DNA from: Sporomusa sphaeroides DSM 2875 | Lineage (GTDB): Bacteria; Bacillota; Negativicutes; Sporomusales; Sporomusaceae | Direction: 5' to 3' | Length of the DNA: 64,000 nucleotides | Assembly: GCF_001941975.2 (NCBI RefSeq) | Contig: NZ_CP146991.1 | Span: forward strand, 3,345,001-3,409,000 | Part shown: piece after piece, positions 35,340-43,241 of the stretch | Position numbering within the stretch: the stretch's first letter is position 1 | Layout: every line of letters begins with the position of its first letter | Notes under the pieces: model-generated | What the model was told of the DNA's origin: nothing | The model's database searches: none | The model's input: the letters and a program-made list of their open reading frames with translations, nothing else | Made by a program: the position numbers and the translations under genes

Positions 35340-35741
35340 TTACGGGAAAGGCGTACTGAGTTTGGCAAAATACTTGTCCGGCAAACGGATAATCCGGCCT
35401 TGTCTGTCCGTAAAGGCGTTTTGGGTACGCCCGGTAGCCAGCAGCAGGCCGTCATGCTCTCTCAGCACCCGGTAAGTAAAAATCATTTTTACTTTTGATA
35501 CTTCAGCCAAAACAGCTTCGATAAGAATACAGTCATCAAATTTAGCCGAAGCCCGGTATTTGCACGCCACATCGGTAATCGGAAAAACAATATCCTCATC
35601 CAGCATATCGGTAAGCAAAATGCCAATCTGCCGCAGATACTCCACTCTGGCCATTTCAAACCAGCGAAAGTAATTGGAGTGGTGTACCACTCCCATCAAA
35701 TCGGTTTCAACAAATCTTACTTTATCCCGTACGGTAATCAT
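35340..35741 (-). CDS. Hot-dog fold acyl-CoA thioesterase (YbgC/4HBT family)
   Basis: 133 residues from ATG 35741 (GGCAGGAT 9 bp upstream). VRFVETDLMGVVHHSNYFRWFEMARVEYLR carries the family's active-site Asp-x-x-Gly-x-x-x-His pattern. Hydrolyses acyl-CoA, often short-chain or 4-hydroxybenzoyl-CoA. 73 bp upstream of murI. Confidence 0.9.
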   Translation of the reverse strand: MITVRDKVRFVETDLMGVVHHSNYFRWFEMARVEYLRQIGILLTDMLDEDIVFPITDVACKYRASAKFDDCILIEAVLAEVSKVKMIFTYRVLREHDGLLLATGRTQNAFTDRQGRIIRLPDKYFAKLSTPFP

Positions 35742-35796
35742 ACGCACATATCCTGCCTTATTTATTGATAAAAAGCTATACTTGCTGTTAGGATAA

Positions 35797-35815
35797 GAAA
35801 AAAAGCACGCTATCA
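35797..35815 (-). terminator. Leftward hairpin and T-run upstream of the thioesterase gene
   Basis: Leftward GCATGCT-GAT-AGCGTGC followed by TTTTTTTC and one copy of the recurring TCCTAACAGCAAGTATA motif. No minus-strand gene lies directly upstream, so its role is unclear. Confidence 0.5.
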
Positions 35816-35943
35816 GCATGCTGGTAGAAGAATTTATGTATTTATTGTACTCTTGATTGGACATTTTTGTCAATGCCAGATTGCGCTGCCGGGGGCAAAC
35901 TCCCTCTAGCGGTAACGTAAATTTAACCTTACAATAAAATTAA

Positions 35944-35958
35944 TGAGAATAATTCTCA
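35944..35958. promoter_or_regulatory. Fur-like box 1
   Basis: Perfect palindrome TGAGAATAATTCTCA, 19 bp upstream of the -35 box of the DUF2325 gene. It resembles Fur-family (Fur/PerR/Zur) operators, which have a GATAATnATTATC core. Confidence 0.65.
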
Positions 35959-35976
35959 AATTTTCCATACATGCTA

Positions 35977-36005
35977 TTGACGTGACGTATCATTCACTTT
36001 ATAAT
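35977..36005 (+). promoter_or_regulatory. Promoter of the DUF2325 gene
   Basis: TTGACG (35977-35982), 17-bp spacer, TATAAT (36000-36005); near-consensus sigma-A promoter lying between two Fur-like boxes. Confidence 0.75.
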
Positions 36006-36010
36006 TTAAT

Positions 36011-36025
36011 TGAGAATAATTTTCA
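36011..36025. promoter_or_regulatory. Fur-like box 2
   Basis: TGAGAATAATTTTCA, one mismatch from box 1, over the predicted transcription start. A metal-loaded repressor here would block the promoter directly. Confidence 0.6.
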
Positions 36026-36042
36026 TTTAAGGGGTGGCAATC

Positions 36043-36324
36043 ATGTCCGTATTTATCGTAGGTGCTGACGACTTAGGCAATATTCCCGCCAATCTCCTGA
36101 AAGCAGGCGTTAAATCAATGAAGCACTTCAAAGGACGCAAACGGGTGTCTGAAGATATTCAGATACCGGCAGACACTGATTTAGTATTAGTCTTTACCGA
36201 TTACTTATCTCATAATATTGCCGAACTGGTAAAACGCAAAGCCAAGGAAGCAACACTGCCTGTAGTATTTTCCAAGCGCTCATGGAGTCATCTTCAGGAA
36301 AAACTCCAGCCCTTCATGCAATGA
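36043..36324 (+). CDS. DUF2325 domain protein, probably metal-regulated
   Basis: 93 residues from ATG 36043. MSVFIVGADDLGNIPANLL, then a Rossmann-like pattern ending in KRSWSHLQEKL; DUF2325 proteins are small and uncharacterised. It stands alone, with a strong promoter framed by two Fur-like boxes, so induction on iron (or other metal) shortage is inferred. A 22-bp-stem hairpin follows. Confidence 0.85.
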   Translation: MSVFIVGADDLGNIPANLLKAGVKSMKHFKGRKRVSEDIQIPADTDLVLVFTDYLSHNIAELVKRKAKEATLPVVFSKRSWSHLQEKLQPFMQ

Positions 36325-36331
36325 GCGAGCC

Positions 36332-36381
36332 AAATAGTTAAGCCTGGATAAATAGTATGATTTATCCAGGCTTAACTATTT
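36332..36381. terminator. Terminator after the DUF2325 gene
   Basis: Perfect 22-bp stem AAATAGTTAAGCCTGGATAA(AT) with a 6-nt loop; AT-rich base of the stem in both directions. Confidence 0.75.
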
Positions 36382-36452
36382 GCCGCTTTAGGTAGGACTA
36401 AGAAAATGCTGAAGCGCGCAAAACATGTATACATCCTGTTGGACAGAAAGAA

Positions 36453-36472
36453 CCTCCTGCAATTGCAGGAGG
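36453..36472 (-). terminator. Leftward hairpin downstream of the 40-residue membrane peptide gene
   Basis: CCTCCTGCAATTGCAGGAGG followed leftward by TTCTTTCTGTCC, which belongs to the recurring post-hairpin motif. Probably ends the transcript of the small ORF at 36610-36732. Confidence 0.5.
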
Positions 36473-36609
36473 CCATAAAAGAAATGTATGTCAAAGAAAG
36501 AAGAAGAGGGAATGGCATTGCTGCCTTTCTTGGTTTAAGTTTATATCAATTACTGTTATTTGTCAATAATGATTATCCAAAATATTTCAGTGTCTTAGCC
36601 ATTGACAGC

Positions 36610-36732
36610 TTATGCCAGCAACACTGCCAGATAAACGATACCGGCAAAAACCATCAGGCTCCCTCTTAGCGGCCATACCCGTGCTTCCGGTTTGCCGGCC
36701 TGCTGTTTTGTTGAGTTTTGAGCTAGTAACAT
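36610..36732 (-). CDS. Small single-helix membrane peptide (40 residues)
   Basis: ATG at 36732 behind AAGGATG (9 bp). The N-terminal half is polar (NSTKQQAGKPEARVWPL) and the C-terminal half is one hydrophobic helix (SLMVFAGIVYLAVLLA). No homologue recognised; it resembles the many short membrane peptides that assist or regulate larger membrane proteins. A hairpin 138 bp downstream on the same strand could terminate it. Confidence 0.5.
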   Translation of the reverse strand: MLLAQNSTKQQAGKPEARVWPLRGSLMVFAGIVYLAVLLA

Positions 36733-36874
36733 CAATCTCACATCCTTGTCTCAATTAAATATAATTACTAATTAATATTGATTGTATTTTACCATAATTT
36801 ATGCTGCATTACAAGCCTGTACAAAAAAATACCCGGCAACATCAAGTCACCAGGACAGGCAAGCAGCGGAAATA

Positions 36875-37144
36875 TTATGGTTTTTTCTTATTGGCCGCAG
36901 GTGCGACATGGGAAAACATCCTTATAACCCAGAGAAGTATAATGGCTCCGGCAGTACTTGCAATGATGGCTCCGATGGTGCCATATGTGGTTATTCCCAA
37001 GAAGCCGAATAGATATCCGCCAATAAAAGAACCGACGACGCCTGTTGCCAGGTCGCCCCAGAGCCCAAATCCCCCGCCGCGTGAAATCATCCCGGCCAGC
37101 CAGCCGGAAATCAAGCCAATGGCCAAAAACCAAATCAATTGCAT
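36875..37144 (-). CDS. GlsB/YeaQ/YmgE-family stress-response membrane protein
   Basis: 89 residues, three hydrophobic helices with the family's glycine pattern: IGLISGWLAGMISRGGGFGLWGDLATGVVGSFIGGYLFG. Small general-stress membrane proteins of unknown mechanism. Stands alone; ribosome site AAGGAGT 7 bp before ATG. Confidence 0.92.
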   Translation of the reverse strand: MQLIWFLAIGLISGWLAGMISRGGGFGLWGDLATGVVGSFIGGYLFGFLGITTYGTIGAIIASTAGAIILLWVIRMFSHVAPAANKKKP

Positions 37145-37370
37145 GATTGTTTACTCCTTTCGTGCAATAATGATTGTTTGCTTTCTATCGTTCCCTTTTT
37201 GTTTCCGCGCTATGCATAATTTACTTTGCAGCCTGCTGCTGCATAGCCGCCTGATGTAAGGCAGCGCCTATCCGGCTGATGTGAAAGGGTTTTACCGGCC
37301 TTCGTATAGAGTCATGGCTATTTGCCATAATATCTATGACTCTATCATGGTGTTTAAGGAGGAACGGCTC

Positions 37371-37826
37371 ATGAATAAGGATAAACCGCTGCTGGCCGCG
37401 ATAATTGGGGGACTATCGACTATCTCAGCCGAAATTATTTCCCGTATTATGCTTGCTCTCGGTATTGGCCAGTATAGTATTTATCTGCTGGACAGCCTGA
37501 TCTTAACTATGAACAGGCCGAATTTTTTCCTGGGCCTTTATATTAATTTCGTGATCGGCGGACTGGTAGGACTCATATTTTATTATCTTATTAAATGTAT
37601 TGGGCAGGCTAACCTAATAGTAAAAGGTGCCTTTGTGGGAATGCTTGCCACAACAATAGCGGAAATGATTTTTTCATCAGTCATTGAAGGGACCCATATC
37701 CCGCTCAGGCCCATTGGCGACTATTATCTCCATATAGTTGGATCTGCCGGTTTTGGTCTGACGATGGGTATTGCTTTTAAAGCTTACATATTCTTTAAAG
37801 ATACTGCCGGCAGCAGCTCAAATTAG
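37371..37826 (+). CDS. Four-helix membrane protein of unknown function
   Basis: 151 residues from ATG 37371, with AAGGAGG 7 bp upstream (an in-frame start at 37281 would be too far from it). Four hydrophobic stretches (about 8-28, 45-70, 84-105, 120-145). N-terminal KPLLAAIIGGLSTISAEIISRIML resembles some uncharacterised Firmicute membrane proteins, but I cannot name a family. Followed by two hairpins. Confidence 0.75.
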   Translation: MNKDKPLLAAIIGGLSTISAEIISRIMLALGIGQYSIYLLDSLILTMNRPNFFLGLYINFVIGGLVGLIFYYLIKCIGQANLIVKGAFVGMLATTIAEMIFSSVIEGTHIPLRPIGDYYLHIVGSAGFGLTMGIAFKAYIFFKDTAGSSSN

Positions 37827-37881
37827 CCGGTATCCTCCCTTAAGAATCGGTCAGATCATCATGCAGTCTGAATGAAATAAT

Positions 37882-37924
37882 AACAACATTGGCACCTGTA
37901 CCGAAAGCAGGCGCCAATGTTGTT
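37882..37924 (+). terminator. Hairpin 56 bp after the four-helix membrane protein gene
   Basis: AACAACATTGGC / GCCAATGTTGTT with a 19-nt loop. First of two stems between convergent genes. Confidence 0.55.
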
Positions 37925-37933
37925 GAAAGTCCG

Positions 37934-37959
37934 AGCAGCCCCGCAGAAGCGGGGCTGCT
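37934..37959. terminator. Bidirectional terminator between convergent genes
   Basis: AGCAGCCCCGC-AGAA-GCGGGGCTGCT, followed rightward by TATTTAGGCTTTT; also ends the BASS transporter gene. Confidence 0.7.
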
Positions 37960-37962
37960 TAT

Positions 37963-38922
37963 TTAGGCTTTTACACCGGTTGGAACTTCCGGTTCGTCTT
38001 CATCTTTTGCTCCCCAGTAGCCGGCCAGCAATGACCCGGTAAAGTTATGCCAGACACTAAAGATGGCTCCGGGAATGGCAGCTATCGGGTCCAGGTGGGC
38101 AACGGCCAACGCCACAGCCAGGCCGGAGTTTTCCATACCGATCTCAAAACAAATTGCTTTTGATTTCTTATGATTAATTCCCACAGCACGTGACGCACCA
38201 TACCCCAGACCCAAGCCCAGCGCATTATGCAAGGCAACCGCCACAAAGGCAATGCCGGCAACTACGGCAAGCTTGGCTGCGCTTAGTGCAACCACGATGG
38301 AAATAATCGCAATAATGGACAGGACGGAAACCAAGGGGATGACCTTGGCAATACGGTCAACAAAATCGGAAGCAAAGCCGCGGATTAAAATGCCTAAGGT
38401 TACGGGAAAAAGGACGATGATCAGGATATCGAGAAGCAATGCCTTGGCATCAATGGGAATAAGCGACCCTGCCAGGAATAAGAAGATATAGGGTGTCAGA
38501 ATCGGAGCCAGAATGGTATTGATACTGGAAACGGTTACCGACAGCGCCGTATCACCTTTGGCAATAAAGGTCATTACGTTGGAGGCCGTTCCACTCGGAC
38601 ACGCGCCTACCAGAATCAGGCCTGCGGCAAGAGCCGGCGGCAAATCCAGGAGCTTGGCGACGCCAAATGCCACACCAGGCATAATAAGGCAACGCAGAAA
38701 AACACCATAAAGTACATCTTTAGGACGCGTAAATACTAATCTGAAGTCATCCAGACTCATGGTAAGCCCCATACCCAGCATGATCAAGCCCAGCAGATAT
38801 GGTATAAATTTGCCGAAGGGCTTAAACGGCTCAGGCGAGAAAAAAGCGATGCCGGCAAAAATCACAACCCAGAGAGGGAACAGCTTGGTAATAAATTTAA
38901 CAATTTTTTCAAATGTATTCAA
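37963..38922 (-). CDS. Bile acid:sodium symporter (BASS)-family transporter
   Basis: 319 residues, about ten helices. GMGLTMSLDDFRLVFTRPKDVLYG and GACPSGTASNVMTFIAKGD are the BASS family's conserved regions (sodium-site crossing). Bacterial members include PanS, which carries ketopantoate, and transporters of 2-oxoacids. It is 15 bp downstream of ilvD, whose products are branched 2-oxoacids, so transport of a related 2-oxoacid is the leading idea (inference). Confidence 0.9.
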   Translation of the reverse strand: MNTFEKIVKFITKLFPLWVVIFAGIAFFSPEPFKPFGKFIPYLLGLIMLGMGLTMSLDDFRLVFTRPKDVLYGVFLRCLIMPGVAFGVAKLLDLPPALAAGLILVGACPSGTASNVMTFIAKGDTALSVTVSSINTILAPILTPYIFLFLAGSLIPIDAKALLLDILIIVLFPVTLGILIRGFASDFVDRIAKVIPLVSVLSIIAIISIVVALSAAKLAVVAGIAFVAVALHNALGLGLGYGASRAVGINHKKSKAICFEIGMENSGLAVALAVAHLDPIAAIPGAIFSVWHNFTGSLLAGYWGAKDEDEPEVPTGVKA

Positions 38923-38937
38923 GTAACTTCCTCCTTC

Positions 38938-40590
38938 TTATTTCAGAACAGCGCCCTTGCTGCCGGAGGTAACCAGCTTGGCATAACGAGCCAGGTAACC
39001 GGTGGTAACTTTAGGCTGCGGCGCAACCCAGGCCGCTTTACGCCGGCTCATTTCCTCATCAGAGATATTGACATTCAGTTTCCTTGCCGGAATATCAATG
39101 CTGATAAGGTCGCCGTCCTGCAATAAGCCGATAGGTCCGCCTTCCGCAGCTTCCGGCGAAATATGTCCGATGCAAGCCCCTTGTGTTGCCCCGCTGAAAC
39201 GGCCATCGGTGAGCAGAGCCACCCTCAGGCCCATGCCGGTGATAACCGCCGTCGGATTGAGCATTTCCTTCATGCCGGGACCACCCTTAGGCCCTTCATA
39301 GCGAATAACAACTACATTGCCATCTTTAATCTGCCTGCCGACAATAGCTTCGATGGCCTCATCCTCAGAATTGAAGACACGGGCAGTACCTTCGAATACA
39401 AGCATGTCCTCAGCAACGGCACTTTCCTTAACAACTGCGCCATCCGGTGCCAGATTGCCGTATAATATGGCAATTCCCCCCTTGTTGCGGTATGGATTAT
39501 CCACTGTCCGGATAACTTCCGCCCGCTTAATCGCCGCTGTTTCCAGCCGGTCGGCAACAGTACCCTCTACCGTCTTAGCGTCACAATGGATAATCCCGCG
39601 TTTTGCGAGTTCTTTCATAACTGCCGCCATACCGCCGGCCTCATTCAGGTCCTGAATGTGATAAGTGCCGCCAGGGCTAAGTTTAGTGATGTAAGGCGTC
39701 TTGGCACTCATTTCTTCAAACAAAGTCAGGGGCAGTTCTACCCCTGCTTCATGAGCGATAGCGGTAAGATGCAGTACCGTATTGGAGGAACCGCCAATGC
39801 CCATATCAACGGCTATCGCGTTTTCAAAGGCTTGACGGGTCAGAATGTCACGGGGTTTGAGATCTTGGTTCACCAGGTCAACAATTAATGAACCGGCCCG
39901 TTTTGCCATCATGGTCCTGACGCCATATTGCACTGCAGGTATTGTACCGTTGCCAGGTAAAGCCATCCCCAGGACCTCAGTCATACAGTTCATGGTGTTG
40001 GCGGTAAACATCCCGGAACAGGAGCCACAGCCCGGACAGGCCGATTTCTCCATTTCATCAAGCTCCTGGGCGCTTATTTTACCGGCTTCAAACTTGCCTG
40101 CCGCTTCAAACATGGTGCTGACACTAATATCACGGCCCTCATACCGTCCGGCCATCATCGGCCCGCCGCTCATCACGATCGCCGGGATATTCAGCCTGGC
40201 AGCAGCCATCAGCATGCCTGGTACGATCTTGTCACAGTTAGGCACAAGCACTAAGCCGTCGAAGCCGTGTCCGATAGCCATAGCTTCAATAGAATCGGCA
40301 ATTAATTCACGGCTTGGCAGCGGATATTTCATACCATCATGCCCCATGGCAATGCCGTCACAAATTCCAATGGCCGGAAATTCAACAGCCATGCCGCCTC
40401 CGGCTGCAACCCCAAGTTTAACGGCTTCGGCAACTTTTCTAAGATGAATATGTCCGGGGATTATTTCATTAAAAGCATTTACGATACCAATCATCGGCTT
40501 GTTTAGTTCCTCAGGCGTATATCCCATGGCATAAAACAAAGAACGGTGTGCGGCCCGAGTTGAACCCTTTTTCGCAATATCACTTCTCAC
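38938..40590 (-). CDS. ilvD: Dihydroxy-acid dehydratase
   Basis: 550 residues from GTG 40590 (GTG AGA AGT GAT; AAGGAG 11 bp upstream), matching the family's usual MRSDIxKKG start. NCDKIVPGM and [18 protein letters not shown] provide the Fe-S ligand cysteines. Dehydrates 2,3-dihydroxyisovalerate and 2,3-dihydroxy-3-methylvalerate to the 2-oxoacids of valine and isoleucine synthesis. No T-box or other leader structure is seen upstream. Followed at 15 bp by the BASS transporter. Confidence 0.96.
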   Translation of the reverse strand: MRSDIAKKGSTRAAHRSLFYAMGYTPEELNKPMIGIVNAFNEIIPGHIHLRKVAEAVKLGVAAGGGMAVEFPAIGICDGIAMGHDGMKYPLPSRELIADSIEAMAIGHGFDGLVLVPNCDKIVPGMLMAAARLNIPAIVMSGGPMMAGRYEGRDISVSTMFEAAGKFEAGKISAQELDEMEKSACPGCGSCSGMFTANTMNCMTEVLGMALPGNGTIPAVQYGVRTMMAKRAGSLIVDLVNQDLKPRDILTRQAFENAIAVDMGIGGSSNTVLHLTAIAHEAGVELPLTLFEEMSAKTPYITKLSPGGTYHIQDLNEAGGMAAVMKELAKRGIIHCDAKTVEGTVADRLETAAIKRAEVIRTVDNPYRNKGGIAILYGNLAPDGAVVKESAVAEDMLVFEGTARVFNSEDEAIEAIVGRQIKDGNVVVIRYEGPKGGPGMKEMLNPTAVITGMGLRVALLTDGRFSGATQGACIGHISPEAAEGGPIGLLQDGDLISIDIPARKLNVNISDEEMSRRKAAWVAPQPKVTTGYLARYAKLVTSGSKGAVLK

Positions 40591-40769
40591 TCTTTGATCA
40601 CTCCTTGTATTAATTTGTATTTTTATTATAATCAAATTTTTCATACTATTCTTTGAGAATGTTTCTTTTGTTTTTTAAAATCTTGTTCAAATATGGCTGC
40701 TTACCTGTAAATCATTGATAATGTATGAGATTCTTTTAAAATTTTACGGTATTTCTGTTTTTCGCAAAA

Positions 40770-40807
40770 AAATAAACAGGTAATGGCATTTCACCACCTG
40801 TTTATTT
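40770..40807 (-). terminator. Terminator of the response regulator gene
   Basis: Leftward AAATAAACAGGT / ACCTGTTTATTT, then TTTTGCG; the stem begins at the response regulator stop codon. Confidence 0.8.
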
Positions 40808-41539
40808 CTGCTTTTTTAAATAGGTTTTACGGAATTGCAGAGGGGTTATATCCATGTGATGTTTAAAGCAGGTGGCAAAATAAGCCGCATCATTAAATCC
40901 AACCCTGCCGGCAATTTCAGTTATTGTCAAATCAGTATCGCGCAGCAGTTTTTCCGCTGCCAGCAGTCGAACCTCCTGAATATAGTCAACCAGCGACTTT
41001 CCCGTATACTGCTTAAACATTTTGCTTAAATGCGACGGACTGACAAATACGGCTGCCGCAATATCCTTTAACTGTATGGGTGACTCTATGTTTTTTTCTA
41101 CAAAATGTTCAACAGCCTCTACCAAAGATGCCTTTTTGGTATCGTCGGCTTTCGTCGCGGCGAAAGCCTGCTCGGCGGCGCGTGTAATGAGATTGGCAAT
41201 TTCATTCGGACGAACCGGCTTTAACAAGTAGTCGGTTACACCGGCCCGAAAAGCCGTTCTGGCATATTCAAAATCGTTATACGCGGAAATAATGATAATC
41301 CGGGTGTTTTTATTCTCCTCAATAATTTGCTCAGCCACCCGCAGGCCGTCACAGCCGGGCATGCGAATGTCCAAAAGAACCAGTTCGGGATGATATTGCT
41401 GCGCAAGGTGAATGGCATCCACGCCGTTATCGGTTTCAAACACCTGCGCTACCGGCAGCTTTTCTTTATCAATAACACTTTTAACAAAGGTCCGCACCAT
41501 TTGTTCGTCATCGGCTACTAACAGTTTAATTTCCCGCAT
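40802..41539 (-). CDS. AraC-type response regulator
   Basis: 245 residues. Receiver domain 1-120 with phospho-acceptor Asp57 (LVLLDIRMPG) and conserved acidic pair DDE at 10-12; AraC-type double helix-turn-helix at about 145-243 (DIAAAVFVSPSHLSKMFKQYTGKSLVDYI). YesN-like. Overlaps the kinase gene by 14 bp. Probably activates the CoA-transferase and/or vor operon 2 genes just upstream. Confidence 0.92.
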   Translation of the reverse strand: MREIKLLVADDEQMVRTFVKSVIDKEKLPVAQVFETDNGVDAIHLAQQYHPELVLLDIRMPGCDGLRVAEQIIEENKNTRIIIISAYNDFEYARTAFRAGVTDYLLKPVRPNEIANLITRAAEQAFAATKADDTKKASLVEAVEHFVEKNIESPIQLKDIAAAVFVSPSHLSKMFKQYTGKSLVDYIQEVRLLAAEKLLRDTDLTITEIAGRVGFNDAAYFATCFKHHMDITPLQFRKTYLKKQK

Positions 41540-43118
41540 GATGAGTATCTCCTGTTTTAGGAAATGACAGGCTTACGGTTGTACCTGCCTGAGGTTTGCT
41601 CTTGATTTCAAAGGTATAATTATTATTAAAATAATACTGCAGACGGTTTTTAACCGAGCTTAAGCCTATGTTATTGCACCCATGAGGTGAATCTTTTTTG
41701 TTTTCGGGATCAAAGCCGATGCCGTCATCCTGGATCGTACAATGGATATAGTTTTCTACCGCACCGATTGTTATTTTAATATTGCCCTGCCTGACTTCGC
41801 CCTCAAAGCCGTGAATAATTGCGTTCTCAGCCAGAGGTTGCAACAGCATGCTGGGGATTAGGAAGTTTTCAAGAGCTTCCTGTACATCCAGATCAATTGT
41901 CAAGCGATCACCAAAACGGGATAGTTGAATCTGCAGATAGCTGTTCAGGATTTTTAACTCCTCCGATAGTGGAACCAGTTGTTCATTCTTTTTCAGCGTA
42001 TAACGCAGCAAATCAGATAAGTTCCATACAAGATTGGCGACTCGTTCCGCCCCGTCGACATACGCCATTTGCGCAATGGTATTAAGCGTGTTGAATAAAA
42101 AGTGCGGCTGTATCTGAGATTGCAATAGCTTTAAGTCCGCCTCCCGCAGGGCTTTTTCCAGCTTTGCTTTGGCTATTTGCTCTTCAATGATGGACATTTT
42201 ACTGCTGTCTAATTCTTTTTGACGCTTTGCCGAAGCTACCATGTCGGTTATGCAGCTGGCTACAGTACGCATAGCTTCTGCCGACAAATATAATCTGTTT
42301 TTCAGTTCCAGCCGTATTTGAGAATATAGCCGCAACAGTTGTTCCTCCGGTATATGGAACCTGCCGGAGAGATATTTCATATTTTTCCTGGTAATGCCTT
42401 CATCGACTTTTCTCAAAAATACCTGTCCGCAGATAATGTAGCCAAAAACCTGATTGCCGCTGTATATGGGGATAATAATACTCATAATATCATTACAGCA
42501 TTTGAACAAATAAGGCTTATCAAAGCAATCGATTTGCCGGCAAGCCTCTTGAATTTTGCTGGTGCAGTAGTTGGGTGAGCTGTTGTCGCTTAGCAGCTGG
42601 CAAAATTCAGGATAATTCCTGGTCCGCATGATAAGCTCGCCGTTGTTATCAAGAATTGACAGCCCCATGCCAATGACATCGGAAAACTTGCTCAGAATAT
42701 CACCAAGCGCCTGATAGTCAATAAAGGCTTTAATATCTGCCCCGTCGCCGTTCAGCGGGACCGCTGCCGGTGCTTTCATGGGAACCTGAAACCCCGCCGG
42801 TGTATAGACAATAAATAATTTGAGCTCTTCAGAACCTGTATTGATAATCTGATGTTGGGAATGTGGGGGAACATGATGTATATCACGCGGATATATATCA
42901 TGTTCCCTGGTCCCAATCCTTTGCTTGCCGCTGCCGGAAATTACATAAATGACCTGCTCATTATTAGAATGGACATGCAGTTCCTCAACAGTATAAGGAT
43001 TGAAGGTTACAATACCGGCACATAGCCGCCCTCTCTCCAGGTTACTGGGATCCACATACCACAACGTTGTCCCCCAGTCAAAATATTGAATTTTTCCTCC
43101 GGAATCAAATTGTGTCAT
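41526..43118 (-). CDS. Cupin-PocR-sensor histidine kinase (LytS/YesM type)
   Basis: 530 residues from ATG 43118 (AGGAGCAAGAAT). No transmembrane helix. Cupin domain at about 30-110 (ELHVHSNNEQVIYVISGSG ... HHVPPHSQHQIINTG, with several metal-binding His), PocR ligand-binding domain at about 125-290 with many cysteines (YCTSKIQEACRQIDCF, KCC, ICGQVF), coiled coil at about 300-335, His_kinase dimerisation segment with His339 in QIQPHFLFNTLN, and HATPase with Asn432 (ENAIIHG) and DDGIGF. A cytosolic two-domain sensor of a small metabolite is inferred. Partner is the AraC-type regulator. Confidence 0.9.
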   Translation of the reverse strand: MTQFDSGGKIQYFDWGTTLWYVDPSNLERGRLCAGIVTFNPYTVEELHVHSNNEQVIYVISGSGKQRIGTREHDIYPRDIHHVPPHSQHQIINTGSEELKLFIVYTPAGFQVPMKAPAAVPLNGDGADIKAFIDYQALGDILSKFSDVIGMGLSILDNNGELIMRTRNYPEFCQLLSDNSSPNYCTSKIQEACRQIDCFDKPYLFKCCNDIMSIIIPIYSGNQVFGYIICGQVFLRKVDEGITRKNMKYLSGRFHIPEEQLLRLYSQIRLELKNRLYLSAEAMRTVASCITDMVASAKRQKELDSSKMSIIEEQIAKAKLEKALREADLKLLQSQIQPHFLFNTLNTIAQMAYVDGAERVANLVWNLSDLLRYTLKKNEQLVPLSEELKILNSYLQIQLSRFGDRLTIDLDVQEALENFLIPSMLLQPLAENAIIHGFEGEVRQGNIKITIGAVENYIHCTIQDDGIGFDPENKKDSPHGCNNIGLSSVKNRLQYYFNNNYTFEIKSKPQAGTTVSLSFPKTGDTHHAGN

Positions 43119-43241
43119 ATTCTTGCTCCTAACCCGCAATGCAGGCAGTATTCATTAACTATTATTGTTACTATACTTTACACAACATTCCTCTGACATT
43201 CAATACTAAGCCTGACAATTCATCAAATACATACCGGCCGG

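Noticed and set aside
36406-36669. 87-codon plus-strand open frame after the DUF2325 terminator
   Set aside because: Weak ribosome site; it runs through a leftward terminator-like hairpin and one copy of the recurring motif, and overlaps the better-supported 40-residue ORF on the other strand.
40591-40769. T-box or attenuator leader before ilvD
   Set aside because: The region is AT-rich and lacks a T-box sequence or a terminator/antiterminator pair; the only strong hairpin belongs to the response regulator gene.
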